Source: CAZHTF01 sp964535305
Lineage (GTDB): Bacteria > Planctomycetota > Phycisphaerae > UBA1845 > Fen-1342
Reading direction: 5' to 3'
DNA length: 64,000 nucleotides
NCBI GenBank assembly: GCA_964535305.1
Contig: CAZHTF010000005.1
Location: forward strand, 1-64,000
Shown here: one piece after another, positions 34,481-43,782 of the stretch
How positions within the stretch are numbered: the first letter of the stretch is position 1
How the letters are laid out: each line of letters opens with the position of its first letter
Notes under the pieces: generated by a model
Seen by the model: the letters and a program-made list of their open reading frames with translations, nothing else
Database searches by the model: none
Told to the model about the DNA's origin: nothing
Program-made: the position numbers and the translations under genes

Positions 34481-35155
34481 ATGATCGTCACCATCGATGG
34501 CCCCGCCGGCTCGGGCAAGAGCACCGCCGCCCGCAAGCTCGCGGCCCGGCTCGAGATTCCTTATTTAGACACGGGCGCGATGTACCGCGTCGTCACGCTC
34601 GCTGCTTTGGAAGACAGCGTCGACCTGCGCGACGAGACCGCCCTGACCAGGCTGGCGGCCTGCGACGACTGGCGGCTCGACCTGGGGCCGACGCACATCC
34701 GCGTCACGCTGCGCGGGCACGATGTGACCGAGAAGTTGCGGCAGATGCGCGTGAACGACAATACCAGGCACATCGCGTGCTCGCCGGGCGTGCGACGGGC
34801 GCTGGTCGAGCGGCAGCGCGAGCTGGGCCGCACACTAGGCAGCCTGGTGACCGAAGGCCGCGATCAGGGCAGCGTCGCGTTTCCGGATGCCGACATGAAG
34901 TTCTTCCTGGATGCACGACTCGAGCGGCGAGCCGAGCGCCGCTTTCACGAGATGCTGGCCGAAGGCGAGCAGGTCACGTTTGAAGAGGTGCTGAGCAATC
35001 TGTGCGAGCGCGATCGCACCGACGCGGAGCGGCAGGTCGCGCCGCTGGTGGTGCCGCAGGGCGCGGTGCGGCTGGATACATCCGACCTGCCGATTGGCGA
35101 AGTCGTCGAACGGATGGTCTTCTACCTGCGCGCCCAGCAGCTCCTTCCCGGGTAG
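34481..35155 (+). CDS. cmk: Cytidylate kinase
   Basis: 224 residues. It phosphorylates CMP and dCMP for nucleotide synthesis. The P-loop is MIVTIDGPAGSGKSTAARKLA (residues 7-15 core). LDTGAMYRVVTLAAL, VNDNTRHIACSPGVRRALVERQRELG, VTEGRDQGSVAFPDADMKFFLDA and the lid CERDRTDAERQVAPLV are all family blocks. The enzyme is usually 220-230 residues. It starts 50 bases after the regulator stop and precedes plsC by 12 bases; cmk-plsC neighbourhood is common in bacteria. The open frame before the ATG belongs to a shadow of the regulator. Confidence 0.96.
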   Translation: MIVTIDGPAGSGKSTAARKLAARLEIPYLDTGAMYRVVTLAALEDSVDLRDETALTRLAACDDWRLDLGPTHIRVTLRGHDVTEKLRQMRVNDNTRHIACSPGVRRALVERQRELGRTLGSLVTEGRDQGSVAFPDADMKFFLDARLERRAERRFHEMLAEGEQVTFEEVLSNLCERDRTDAERQVAPLVVPQGAVRLDTSDLPIGEVVERMVFYLRAQQLLPG

Positions 35156-35167
35156 ATTCCAGGCACG

Positions 35168-35863
35168 ATGGAAAGCGCCACGCTCAACCCAGCGCGGTCG
35201 GTTCGCCGCCCTTCGCACGCGCCCGCGGCCCGCGCCGCGATGCGCCCGTGGTATCGGCTTTGCCGCTACTTCTGTCAGCTCTTCTTTCTGAGCTTCTGCC
35301 GCGGACGCTCGTTCGGCGTGCGGAATGTGCCGTTGCAGGGTGGCGTGCTGCTGGTCTGCAATCATCAGAGCTTTCTGGATCCGGTGCTGGCGACGCTAGC
35401 CCTGCCACGCGAATGCCACTATATGGCCCGCGATTCACTCTTTCATAAGCCGCGCTTCAAACGCCTGATCGAATCGCTCAACGCATTCCCGGTCAAACGC
35501 GGCACGGCGGACATCAGCGCCATCAAGGAAACGCTGAAACGCCTGAAGGCCGGCGGGCTGGTGACGGTCTTCCCCGAAGGCACGCGCACCAGCGACGGCA
35601 GCATCCAGGAAATGCAGCCCGGCGTGGTGCTGGTGGCCCGAAAAGCCGGCGTTCCGATCGTCCCCACAATGATCGACGGCGCATTCCAAGCCTGGCCACG
35701 CACCGCAAAACTCCCGCGACCCGGACGCATCATCGTGGCCTACGGCGAACCGATCTCCGCGCAGCAGCTTGCGACGCTGGACGAAAGCGAGTGCATCGCA
35801 ATGGTGCGCGGCCGTATCATCGAGCTGATGCGCCGACACGGCCTGAAGCGCGACTCGGTCTAG
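35168..35863 (+). CDS. plsC: 1-acyl-sn-glycerol-3-phosphate acyltransferase (PlsC family)
   Basis: 231 residues. It transfers an acyl chain to lysophosphatidate to make phosphatidate, at the inner membrane. The catalytic HX4D motif is VCNHQSFLDPVL. Acceptor binding is by FPEGTRTSDGSIQEMQPGVV, and the later VPTMIDGAFQAWP block is present. A hydrophobic stretch near CQLFFLSFCRG would place the N-terminus at the membrane. The stop (TAG 35861-35863) overlaps by 4 bases the stop of the convergent gene, since CTAG reads as TAG on both strands. It follows cmk as expected. Confidence 0.93.
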   Translation: MESATLNPARSVRRPSHAPAARAAMRPWYRLCRYFCQLFFLSFCRGRSFGVRNVPLQGGVLLVCNHQSFLDPVLATLALPRECHYMARDSLFHKPRFKRLIESLNAFPVKRGTADISAIKETLKRLKAGGLVTVFPEGTRTSDGSIQEMQPGVVLVARKAGVPIVPTMIDGAFQAWPRTAKLPRPGRIIVAYGEPISAQQLATLDESECIAMVRGRIIELMRRHGLKRDSV

Positions 35864-37914
35864 GGTCGCTCCTCGCCAGTGGCTTGAACCTGCGTCGTCG
35901 GGGCGAGCTCGAAGAGCGTTTCACCCGAGCGGCGCAGCTCGATGGTCAGAACGCCGCGCGGCAGCCCGCCTTCGGCCGATTCGTCCACATACACGACGCG
36001 CTGTGCGATCTGCCCGAGTGCCACTGCGCGGCGGAGCTGCTCGACCAGGTCGAGATACGGGATCGGCACGCGCACTTCGAGGTTGCGCCCGTCGCGCTCG
36101 ATCATCAGGTCCACGCGCCGCGGATTGGGCCGCCGCTCGAGCGCCGCGCGAAACTCCTGCACCGGCTGTGTGGTGGCGAAGCGCGCTCGATCGCAGCCGA
36201 CGATCAGGTCTCCGGTCCGCGCCAGGGCTGCGGCGGGCAGATCCGGGGCGACGGCTCGGACGCGCAGTGCCTGCCGCTGGGTCTCCTCGACCACGTCGAT
36301 GCCAAGCCGCGTGCCGTTTCCGCCGGGTTGCCGCCGTCGCCAATACTCGGGCGCCAGCAATTGCGGCAGATGCTGCTCGAAGTACGCCAGCCAGCGCGTG
36401 CCCAGGTCAGCGATCGGACCGCTAGCGGCGACGAAGACAGTCTCGTTCGCGACGAAACGGCGCTGCGCGGCGCCGAGCGATTCGGAGAGCGTCGGGTCCT
36501 GCCCATGCCGCGCGCGGACGATCTGCTCGAGCCAGTCGGCATGTGAGGCGAGCAGCAGCACGTCGCGATCCAGGGCCCAGGCCACATGCAGCTCGCCGAC
36601 CGCCTCGCGCCCCGGACCACTGGCCAGTTGCGTCAGGTCCTGTATGCGCAGCTCAACGCCGCCGACCTGCCGCGTGCTCCGCGGCGGGAGCTGGGCGCGG
36701 CTGCCGGCGAGCGCGAGGAAATTGAACACCGTGGCGCAGGCCTGCAGCAGCGCGTCGCAGTCGTCCAGAGCACGCTGCCCATCTCGAGTCGCCAGCAACG
36801 CCGCGATCGCTGGCATCGGCGGTGCGCCCGAGAGCCGCTGCTGTGGGAACACGCCGCCGATCGCGACGGCCGCATCGCCGTCGAGCCCGTTCAGCAGGCT
36901 GCCGACCACGGGTTCCTGCAGCTTAAAGGCGGTGCGGAGCACGTTGCGCTCGGGCAGGCTGTTGACGCCGCGCGCCAACGTCATGAAGTCCACGTGTCCG
37001 GCCCAGGCTAGCAGCGTTTTTTGCGGCAGCGTTGCGGCGAGCGCGGCGCTCCTGCGCGGCGCTCGCGGCGCGGCGTCGGGGGTCGCGTCGCCGATGGCGG
37101 TGATTTGAAGTTGCGATCGCTCGCGATGCAGCGCCAGCAGCACGGCGCTGGCCCCGCGCAGCGGGCCAGGCAGATCCGCCGCCGGCGTGGCGGCCCCGGC
37201 CACCTGGGTCGTGGCGGATCCCGGCCGAATCCGCAGGAAGCAGACGCCCTGCGGGCGCTGCGCGACGCGCTTGACCAGTCCGCGATAGGTCGCGTCGTCC
37301 GCCAGGCAGTTCGCTCCGCCCTGCGCAGCGCGCAGCACGGCCCGAAACATGCCGTCCACCGGTGCGCCGTCGCCGAAAATCAGGATGTTCTGATGCACGG
37401 CTAGCGCAATGCCGCTCTGAAGCGCGTAGACGGCGACGCCCCTGGCGTTCGAGATTTCACGTGCATTCCAGGAATTCAGCAGCTCGCGGATGCGGGCCGG
37501 ATCCGGCTCGCAGAGCACCACGCCATCCTGCGAGCCGCTTTCTGGCGAGCCGACGAACGCGACGCGCCGCGAAAACAGCGTGCGGACTGCTTCGGCCGGC
37601 TCCATGCGGACCGTGTTCATCACGCGCTGCCGCCACTCCTGCGCGTCGCTGGGGTCGGCGGGCTGGCCCGCGAATTCGGCCAGGCCTGCCCAGAGCTGCG
37701 GCTCGGTCGCCAGCACCAGCAGGTCTTCAACGCCGCGAACTTCCACGAACAGCCCGGCGTTTGCGGGCGCGAGCCGCGCCAGCGATTCCTGGGCGCGAGC
37801 CGGCCCGGCGGCAAGCGCGAGCAGCGCGAGCGCCGTGCAGGCCAGCTCTCCCGGCCGATTCCAGAAGCTGAGTCTTCGATTTGCCACTGCTGCTGCGCTC
37901 GTGTCGTGCGTCAC
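35860..37914 (-). CDS. Large exported protein of unknown function
   Basis: 684 residues, GTG start. A signal peptide (ELACTALALLALAAGPARA-Q) predicts export. The body is rich in Ala, Arg and Gln and has no recognised catalytic motif. Segments such as ESLARLAPANAGLFVEVRGVEDLL, WAGHVDFMTLARGVNSLPE and VAWALDRDVLLLASHADWLEQIV resemble DUF3352-like exported proteins in which repeats of a beta-alpha unit start with '(P)A....FV'. The C-terminal 80 residues contain VDLMIERDGRNLEVRVPIPYLDL. Single-copy membrane attachment is not evident. Convergent with plsC, sharing the CTAG stop. Confidence 0.7.
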   Translation of the reverse strand: MTHDTSAAAVANRRLSFWNRPGELACTALALLALAAGPARAQESLARLAPANAGLFVEVRGVEDLLVLATEPQLWAGLAEFAGQPADPSDAQEWRQRVMNTVRMEPAEAVRTLFSRRVAFVGSPESGSQDGVVLCEPDPARIRELLNSWNAREISNARGVAVYALQSGIALAVHQNILIFGDGAPVDGMFRAVLRAAQGGANCLADDATYRGLVKRVAQRPQGVCFLRIRPGSATTQVAGAATPAADLPGPLRGASAVLLALHRERSQLQITAIGDATPDAAPRAPRRSAALAATLPQKTLLAWAGHVDFMTLARGVNSLPERNVLRTAFKLQEPVVGSLLNGLDGDAAVAIGGVFPQQRLSGAPPMPAIAALLATRDGQRALDDCDALLQACATVFNFLALAGSRAQLPPRSTRQVGGVELRIQDLTQLASGPGREAVGELHVAWALDRDVLLLASHADWLEQIVRARHGQDPTLSESLGAAQRRFVANETVFVAASGPIADLGTRWLAYFEQHLPQLLAPEYWRRRQPGGNGTRLGIDVVEETQRQALRVRAVAPDLPAAALARTGDLIVGCDRARFATTQPVQEFRAALERRPNPRRVDLMIERDGRNLEVRVPIPYLDLVEQLRRAVALGQIAQRVVYVDESAEGGLPRGVLTIELRRSGETLFELAPTTQVQATGEERP

Positions 37915-38094
37915 GCTGTTCGCATCTTATCCAGCACGGCTGCTGACGTCGTCCGCGCGTGCCGACCGCGCCAGCGGTCTCTGCGGACCCAAGCTCATCG
38001 CCCCGCGCGCAGCGGCGCGCGGCGACATCTTCTTGCTTGCGAAAGTGATACCGACAGCCTGACGATCAGATGCACGGTTTGTGGACGGCTGCAG

Positions 38095-38718
38095 CTAGAG
38101 CGAATGCTGATCGTCGTGCGCTGCGGGCGCCTGCGGCTCGGCGACGGGCTGGTTGAGCATGATGTCGAACAACCCGGTGATCGGGTTGAACGCGGTGACG
38201 CGCGAGACATCCGCCGGGTAGCTCAGGCTGGTTTCGACATAGCGAGCCAGCGAGCCCAGATCGCCCGCGACATTGGCGCGGGCCGCCAGAAACTGATCGC
38301 GCTTGTCGTAGATGATGTCCATCAGCGTGATCTTGTCACGCTCGCGAAAAGCCTGGTCCAGCGCCGCGGAAAGCGGGTCCGTGCTGATCGGCTGCGGACC
38401 GCTTGACCAGAAAACCGCCAGCGCGATCGCCGCGGCCACGTTCGCGACCGCGAAGGAGCCCAACAGCCAGCGGCGTACGCGCGGCCGCTGCGGCTTGGTG
38501 CGCTGCACGCCCGCCATCACGCGCTCCGCGAAATCCGCGGACAAGGCCGGCTCGCGGTGCGGCGTAGAGAGCACATGCTCGAACGACTCGAGCATCGCCA
38601 GCGTCTGCTGGCAGCGGCGGCAGCGCAGCCGATGTGCGTCGAGCTCGAGCCGCAGCGCGCCCGAGAGCTCCCCGTCCAGGTACGCGTCGAACAGTCTTTC
38701 GGCTTCTGAGCAGATCAT
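38095..38718 (-). CDS. Zinc-type anti-sigma factor
   Basis: 207 residues. The N-terminal ZAS domain (1-45) has His29, Cys33 and Cys36 (HRLRCRRC) with Cys3 nearby, the pattern of zinc anti-sigma domains that clamp an ECF sigma factor. A membrane helix at about 86-104 (LGSFAVANVAAAIALAVFW) separates it from a periplasmic C-terminal part (about 100 residues) with no recognised fold, probably the signal-receiving side. It starts 10 bases after the sigma gene stop, the usual sigma/anti-sigma arrangement. Confidence 0.88.
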   Translation of the reverse strand: MICSEAERLFDAYLDGELSGALRLELDAHRLRCRRCQQTLAMLESFEHVLSTPHREPALSADFAERVMAGVQRTKPQRPRVRRWLLGSFAVANVAAAIALAVFWSSGPQPISTDPLSAALDQAFRERDKITLMDIIYDKRDQFLAARANVAGDLGSLARYVETSLSYPADVSRVTAFNPITGLFDIMLNQPVAEPQAPAAHDDQHSL

Positions 38719-38728
38719 GGCTGTTTAC

Positions 38729-39364
38729 TCACGCCGAATCCGACCCGGCCAGGCGCTGCCCGTCGCGCCAGGCATCGACCCACTCGCTGCTGAGCAGCGC
38801 ACGCAAGCGCTCGCGCGCCCGGTGCAAATGACTCTTGACGGTGACCGGCGGCATGTCGAGCACGACGCCGATCTCCTGGCAGCTTTTGCCTTCGCGATAG
38901 AACAGCAGCACCGCCGCCTTCTGTGGCGCGGAGAGCTGATCCACCGCCGACCAAATCACATCGCGCAGCCGTCGGGCGTCTTCGCTGCCGGCGAGCGTCG
39001 TGGCCACGTCCTCGGCCTGTGCCCCGAGGGCCGACAGGTCTGCGTCCGTGGCGACGGCCTTCTTCTTGCGCAACGTGTTCAGGCACAGCCGATATCCGAT
39101 CGTGAAGAGCCAGGTGCTGAAGGCGTAATCACGCGAATAGCTCGCCAGTGACTCATATGCCTTCACAAACGCGGCCTGGCAGATGTCTTCGGCCTCGTGA
39201 TGATTTCGGACGATCCGCCACACGAAGGCGAAGAGCCGCTCCTGGTACGCCTCGACCAGGGCGCGGAATGCCTCTGCGCTTCCGCGCACTGCGCGGGAAA
39301 TCAGCCGCGATTCGTCGTCTCGCGACATGCACACGTCCGTTGGAACGGCCTGGCTCTCGTGCAT
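38729..39364 (-). CDS. ECF-type RNA polymerase sigma factor
   Basis: 211 residues. Region 2 (about 25-95): EAFRALVEAYQERLFAFVWRIVRNHHEAEDICQAAFVKAYESLASY, with the DxxQ-like 'EDICQAAFVKAYE' core, then FSTWLFTIGYRLCLNTLRKKK. Region 4 (about 135-190): LSAPQKAAVLLFYREGKSCQEIGVVLDMPPVTVKSHLHRARERLR, the -35-binding helix-turn-helix. An AAGGA site lies 9 bases before the ATG. It is directly followed by its predicted anti-sigma factor. Its target promoters cannot be told from sequence. Confidence 0.95.
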   Translation of the reverse strand: MHESQAVPTDVCMSRDDESRLISRAVRGSAEAFRALVEAYQERLFAFVWRIVRNHHEAEDICQAAFVKAYESLASYSRDYAFSTWLFTIGYRLCLNTLRKKKAVATDADLSALGAQAEDVATTLAGSEDARRLRDVIWSAVDQLSAPQKAAVLLFYREGKSCQEIGVVLDMPPVTVKSHLHRARERLRALLSSEWVDAWRDGQRLAGSDSA

Positions 39365-39399
39365 TCGCCACGTCCTTTTACCGCCCGCGCATTCCGCGG

Positions 39400-39427
39400 T
39401 TGCGGGCGCGTAGTCTCTGAGTACACT
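39400..39427 (+). promoter_or_regulatory. Predicted smpB promoter, near-leaderless
   Basis: TTGCGG (39400-39405), 16 bases, TACACT (39422-39427). Only 11 bases separate the -10 from the ATG at 39439, and no Shine-Dalgarno site fits between. Confidence 0.45.
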
Positions 39428-39438
39428 CTAATTTCGGT

Positions 39439-39903
39439 ATGCGCAAAGGTCTACCTGCACCTCCCAGAATTCAGAACCGCAAGGCCCGCTTTGAATTCGA
39501 GCTGATCGAGCGATTCGAGGCCGGAATTTGCCTCACCGGCAGCGAGGTCAAGAGTCTGCGGGCCGGACAGGCTTCGCTGGACGAGGCCTACGGTTTCATC
39601 GAGCAGGGTGAGGCCTGGCTGAAGGACTGTAACATAGCTCCTTACCCCATGGCCGGTTATGCGCAGCATCAGCCCACGCGCCCGCGAAAGCTGCTGCTCA
39701 AGCGCAGCGAAATCAAGAAGCTGACCGCCAAGGTCACGCAGCGCGGCTGGACGCTCGTGCCGCTGGAAATGTTCTTCAACGAGCACGGCCTGGTGAAAAT
39801 CGGGCTGGCCCTGGCGCGCGGCAAGACCCACGACGACAAACGCGCCGCACTCAAGGAGCGCGATTCAAAACGCGAGATCGACCGGGCGATGAGACGGCGC
39901 TAG
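39439..39903 (+). CDS. smpB: SsrA-binding protein SmpB
   Basis: 154 residues, standard length. SmpB brings tmRNA to stalled ribosomes in trans-translation. Family blocks are IQNRKARFEFELIERFEAGICLTGSEVKSLRAG, SLDEAYGFIEQGEAWLKDCNIAPY, PRKLLLKRSEIKKL and the basic C-terminal tail GKTHDDKRAALKERDSKREIDRAMRRR, which enters the ribosomal channel. No tmRNA gene is beside it. It converges with the CAAX-type protease gene, with 23 bases between stops. Confidence 0.96.
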   Translation: MRKGLPAPPRIQNRKARFEFELIERFEAGICLTGSEVKSLRAGQASLDEAYGFIEQGEAWLKDCNIAPYPMAGYAQHQPTRPRKLLLKRSEIKKLTAKVTQRGWTLVPLEMFFNEHGLVKIGLALARGKTHDDKRAALKERDSKREIDRAMRRR

Positions 39904-39926
39904 AGGCTGCGCTCACGACGGCAACG

Positions 39927-40652
39927 CTACCAGAACATCCAATCCCGCCAGAGCACCATATACGCGTAGAGGAACAGGTTCGTGAATGCGTGCACGAGCA
40001 CGAGGCACAGTACGCTGCGCGTCCAGTACATCAGCCCGTTGAACGCCATCCAGCACAGGATGCTGACCATCCAGTTGTCCGGGTGTTGCAGCGTGGAAAT
40101 CAGCGACGTGCCTAGGAATGAAAACCAGGTGAACGTGCCCAGCGGCACTTTTTCGTAGTCGTTCCAGCGGATCATCGCGCGCAGCAGGAACGCCCGCCAA
40201 AACAGCTCCTCCACGATCGGCACCGCCGTCACTGCCACGCCGATCCGCAGCCAGATGGTGGTCCAGCCGAGCAGGTCGTCGCCGAATTTCTCAAGCGGAT
40301 TCGTGATCGTGGGCGTGCCGGGAAAGAGCGGCAGCGGCAGGCGCGCCGGCCAGCCGAGCTGATTGAAAAGGTGCTGACCCGCGGCCCAACCCGCGGCACA
40401 CGCGGCTCCGGCGACGATCGCAATCAGCCAATAGGGCTTGCCCCAGGGCGGGAAGTGTTTTCGCAGCAGCCAGCAGACCCACAACGAGCCGACGCCGCGA
40501 AGCAGCGCCGCCAGCCAGTTGAGGTGATCGGGAAACTGGTCGCGCAGACTGAGCAGCAGCAGGTAGACCAGGTACGGCGCCATCAGTGCGAGGTCGGGGC
40601 GATCGCCGGCGAGATGGTCGACGCGATCCTGAAAGCTCAAGCGCTTCTGCAT
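39927..40652 (-). CDS. CPBP/CAAX-type intramembrane protease, exosortase-associated type
   Basis: 241 residues with about six to seven membrane helices. The CPBP active-site motifs are present: VEELFWRAFLLRAMI (EExxxR), FLGTSLISTLQHPDNW (His in the third motif) and FNGLMYWTRSVLCLVLVHAFTNL. The family includes prenyl-protein proteases and bacteriocin-immunity proteins. The ending (LYAYMVLWRDWMFW) is like the CAAX protease-related proteins found with exosortases. No exosortase or PEP-CTERM gene is seen in this window, so that link is inference. Confidence 0.85.
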   Translation of the reverse strand: MQKRLSFQDRVDHLAGDRPDLALMAPYLVYLLLLSLRDQFPDHLNWLAALLRGVGSLWVCWLLRKHFPPWGKPYWLIAIVAGAACAAGWAAGQHLFNQLGWPARLPLPLFPGTPTITNPLEKFGDDLLGWTTIWLRIGVAVTAVPIVEELFWRAFLLRAMIRWNDYEKVPLGTFTWFSFLGTSLISTLQHPDNWMVSILCWMAFNGLMYWTRSVLCLVLVHAFTNLFLYAYMVLWRDWMFW

Positions 40653-40861
40653 GTCGGTTCGATCCCGCTGATCCGCTTGAAATCAAATACCGGCAGTTTC
40701 GGCGGGACTATAGCGTAAATCGCCGCGCGCGGGATTCAGCGCCGCGGCCGCGCGTTGCGCGTTCGGATTCGGCCTTCAGCGCCGCGCCGAATTATGCCGC
40801 TGCTCCGAAACGGTCGCGCCGCGATTATCATCCAGCCCTTCGGCGTGCGCGAGGAAAACAC

Positions 40862-42163
40862 ATGCGAGGTGCGCAGCATTCGAGCGGCGTGGGCGCGGCG
40901 GCAGCGGCTTGCCTGCTGCTAACGACCCTTTGCACGCACACCTGCGGAGCGCAAGGCGCCGCACTCGGCGATGCGCGGAATCACGCCGGCGGCGCCGCAC
41001 AGGTCAACGCCACCGCCAGCGGTGTGCGGACAGACGCCGGCAGCGATGCGCAGGCCGAGCTGCTCCTCGCAGTGCTGGCGCTGCCGTGCGGGACGCAGAC
41101 CGTTGCGGACGTGGCCGGCCAGACGCTGGCAGGCCCGGATGCGCTCGAAACGTTCGTTCGCAATACTGCGCAGGTGCAACATGGGGCGACGTTGGCCGGG
41201 GCGGCGTCCGCACAGGCCGAATTGCCGCTGGACGCCCTGCGGCAATTCCTGACGCGCGAATTCGGGCTCGAGTCGGCAAAGCTGCCAAATGAGCCCTCAC
41301 GCCTGCGAGCCCGCGGTGCGGCGCTTTCGAGTGTCGACGTCGCCGCTTCGCTCGGATTGGGCGCCGCCGCGCCGCAGACGCCCGAGAATTGGACGCGCGT
41401 CGGCCGAGCGGCGCAGCAATTGGCGCTCGAGGCGGCCCGGCAGGATGCGCGGCGGCGAATCGCGCTGCGGTTGACGCGGCTGCGGATCAACGCCGGCACG
41501 CGCGTGGCGGACCTCATGACCAGCCAGGAGGAGTTGATTGAGAGCCTCAGCGGCATGCTGATCGGCGCGAGCGGTGACGGGACGCTCCTGCTGCGACCCG
41601 ATGTGTTGATGGCACAGGTCCGGCTCGCCGCGCCGGCGGACCAGGCGCTCGCCGCGTTGCGGCGGGTGCACGCGCGCTGCGCGCAGCCGCCGATGAGTGC
41701 TGCGGATTTTGAGCGCTGGCTGACGTCGGCAATCACGCGGCCGGTCGACGCTATCGGTCTGGGTTCGCCGCCGGCGGCATTCGTGCGGCGCGGTGCGGAG
41801 CGCGTGGCGCTCGAGCTGCCGGACTGGGCTGGGCAGCAGATCGAAGCCGGAGCCGATTCGCCGGAGCAGACCGGCGCTTGGAGCGCCGCCGAGCAGCGGG
41901 CCGCTGCCCAGCAGGCCGAGGCGCTGGCGCGGGCGGCGTTGCGCTCGCAGCTCGCGGCGTTGCCGCTCGTAGGGCAGCGCAGCCTGGGGCAGTTGCTGCA
42001 ACCGGAAAGCGCATTCGCGTGTCAACTGAATGCGCTGCTGGGCGATGCGGCGGTCGTTTCGACCCGGCTGAGCGAGCGGTCTGCGCAGGTGAGCGTCTCG
42101 CTCTCCGGGCTGCGCGTCTGGCGCATCGTGCAGGAGGAGCTGGCTGGTGAGGCGAAGAACTAG
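40862..42163 (+). CDS. Exported LPP20-like protein 1 of a tandem pair
   Basis: 433 residues. An N-terminal signal (GVGAAAAACLLLTTLCTHTCGAQ) follows a GAGGA site. There are three Ala-rich regions with helices that match the LPP20 lipoprotein pattern AARQDARRRIALRLTRLRINAGTRVADLM, that is, an 'A....A...I...L..L......T' helix then beta strands. A second such region is at the C-terminus (EALARAALRSQLAALPLVGQRSLGQLL). A cysteine lies close to the signal, but no clear lipobox. The stop lies 17 bases inside the next gene, whose product shares the design. Function unknown. Confidence 0.7.
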   Translation: MRGAQHSSGVGAAAAACLLLTTLCTHTCGAQGAALGDARNHAGGAAQVNATASGVRTDAGSDAQAELLLAVLALPCGTQTVADVAGQTLAGPDALETFVRNTAQVQHGATLAGAASAQAELPLDALRQFLTREFGLESAKLPNEPSRLRARGAALSSVDVAASLGLGAAAPQTPENWTRVGRAAQQLALEAARQDARRRIALRLTRLRINAGTRVADLMTSQEELIESLSGMLIGASGDGTLLLRPDVLMAQVRLAAPADQALAALRRVHARCAQPPMSAADFERWLTSAITRPVDAIGLGSPPAAFVRRGAERVALELPDWAGQQIEAGADSPEQTGAWSAAEQRAAAQQAEALARAALRSQLAALPLVGQRSLGQLLQPESAFACQLNALLGDAAVVSTRLSERSAQVSVSLSGLRVWRIVQEELAGEAKN

Positions 42164-43604
42164 CGTCCGCGCCGCCGATCGCGCACCGATCGGCACGGCC
42201 GCAGCGCCGTCCGTGAGCGGCCCAGCCCCGGCATTCCGCGCGACATTCCCAGAGAGGCGCGCGCTGCATTCGCGGCACTGCCGGCTCGCGCCGGCGATCG
42301 TGATCCTCTTGTTGTTGCACCTCTCGGCGTTCGACGCTCTTGCGCAGACCCAGGCGGCTTCGCCCGCCGCGAGCGAGACGCTCTCGACGGAAGAGCGCGC
42401 CGCGCTGGAGCGTGTGGCGCTGGCGTCGGCCCGCGCCGACCTGGCGCAGGCGGTCGCGGATTTGCCGCTGGGACCGGGCCAGACGCTGGGGATGTGGGCG
42501 GCGCGGGATGTGGCCCGCGCGCGGACGCTGCGGATGTGGCTGCGCAGCCTGCCGCGCAGCGGCGCAGCCCGTTTCTATTCCGACGGCACCTGCGAAGTGG
42601 AAGTGCGCCTGGCCGCCGACGAGCTGTGCAAGCAGATCGCCGAGTTGCAGGCCAGGCCGGCCAGCGGCGAGGAGCCGCTCGCCGATTCGACGCTGCGCGC
42701 CGCCGCCGGCCAGTGGAACCTCATCTGGGGCTACGGGTTGGCGTCGGCGGCGGATCGCGTGCGCGGCAGTAAGCCGCTAGGCTGGGAAGACGTCGCGCCT
42801 GAGGGCATCGAGCTGGCGCGACAGGCGGCCCTGGCCGACGCGATCGAAGCACTGCTCGAGCAAGCCGGCGCCTGCCGCGTGACCAACGCCCGCCGAGCGT
42901 CGGAGTTCCTCTCGTCTGGCGAGGGCTTGCGCGAGGCGGTTCGCGGCGAGCTGGCGAAGGTGACGCAAGTGCGGGTCGAGCTTGCCCCGGACCAGGTCGC
43001 CCTGGCGGAAGCGCGCGTCCCAATGAAGGAGCTGATCCGCGTATTGGCCGAAGTGCACCGCACGCGCTACCAGGGTGACCTGTTTCACGCCGCAGACTTC
43101 CGCGAGATGGCCCTGCTGAATGACGCGCCCGAGCTGCGCGCCAACGGATTGGCCACGCCCCCGGCCCGCTATCTGCTGCGCGGCGGCTACCGCCTGCTGG
43201 AGCTCGACGCGCCGGCCTGGGCCACGCAGACGCTGCGCGCCGTCGGCCGCTTTCGGCCCGAGCCGGACGCGACGCCCGACGATGCCCGCAAGCTAGAAAT
43301 GGCCCGGCTGGATGGGATGAACGCGCTGCGGTTGCAGGTCGAGGCGCTCGTGATTCAGGGCGAAACGACAGTCGATCAGCTCCTGGGCTATCGCCGCGAG
43401 CTCAAAGACGATGTCGCCACCGTGCTCAGCGGCGCACGGGCCGCGGGCGCCGCGCGGCGCCTTGCGGGCGGCGTGCTCGAGCTGGATGTCGAACTGCCGC
43501 TGTCGCGGCTGTGGCGCGTATTGCGGCGCGGCATTCCGGCGACGGAGGTCGATCCGCCCGCGACGCAGCCGCTCGCGCCGGCCCGGGACGACACCCGCGG
43601 ATGA
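42147..43604 (+). CDS. Exported LPP20-like protein 2 of a tandem pair
   Basis: 485 residues, GTG start with an AGGAGG site about 9 bases upstream lying in the end of the first gene. A long N-terminus leads to a signal helix near residues 48-66 (LAPAIVILLLLHLSAFDALAQ). The body repeats an LPP20-like unit: LASARADLAQAVADLPLGPGQTLGMW, AALADAIEALLEQAG, EMARLDGMNALRLQVEALVIQGETTVDQLL. Between helices lie beta strands with 'V.V.L....L...I.EL' character (CEVEVRLAADELCKQIAELQ). The two proteins share the same design and are probably paralogues made by duplication. Membrane or envelope role likely; not known. Confidence 0.7.
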   Translation: MRRRTSVRAADRAPIGTAAAPSVSGPAPAFRATFPERRALHSRHCRLAPAIVILLLLHLSAFDALAQTQAASPAASETLSTEERAALERVALASARADLAQAVADLPLGPGQTLGMWAARDVARARTLRMWLRSLPRSGAARFYSDGTCEVEVRLAADELCKQIAELQARPASGEEPLADSTLRAAAGQWNLIWGYGLASAADRVRGSKPLGWEDVAPEGIELARQAALADAIEALLEQAGACRVTNARRASEFLSSGEGLREAVRGELAKVTQVRVELAPDQVALAEARVPMKELIRVLAEVHRTRYQGDLFHAADFREMALLNDAPELRANGLATPPARYLLRGGYRLLELDAPAWATQTLRAVGRFRPEPDATPDDARKLEMARLDGMNALRLQVEALVIQGETTVDQLLGYRRELKDDVATVLSGARAAGAARRLAGGVLELDVELPLSRLWRVLRRGIPATEVDPPATQPLAPARDDTRG

Positions 43605-43782
43605 GACGCACTGCTAATCGGCCGCGCGTAGGCAATGCGCCACTCCACAATGCTTGGACTTGCCCGCCGCACGCGGCTAGCATCCGCGCGGCGAGTAGCT
43701 CGAGCCGCGCCCGCGTCGCACGTGAGCATTTGCGTCGTGCCGCACGGGCGCGTCGAAGCCGCAGCCGCGCTGAGGGCGACCC

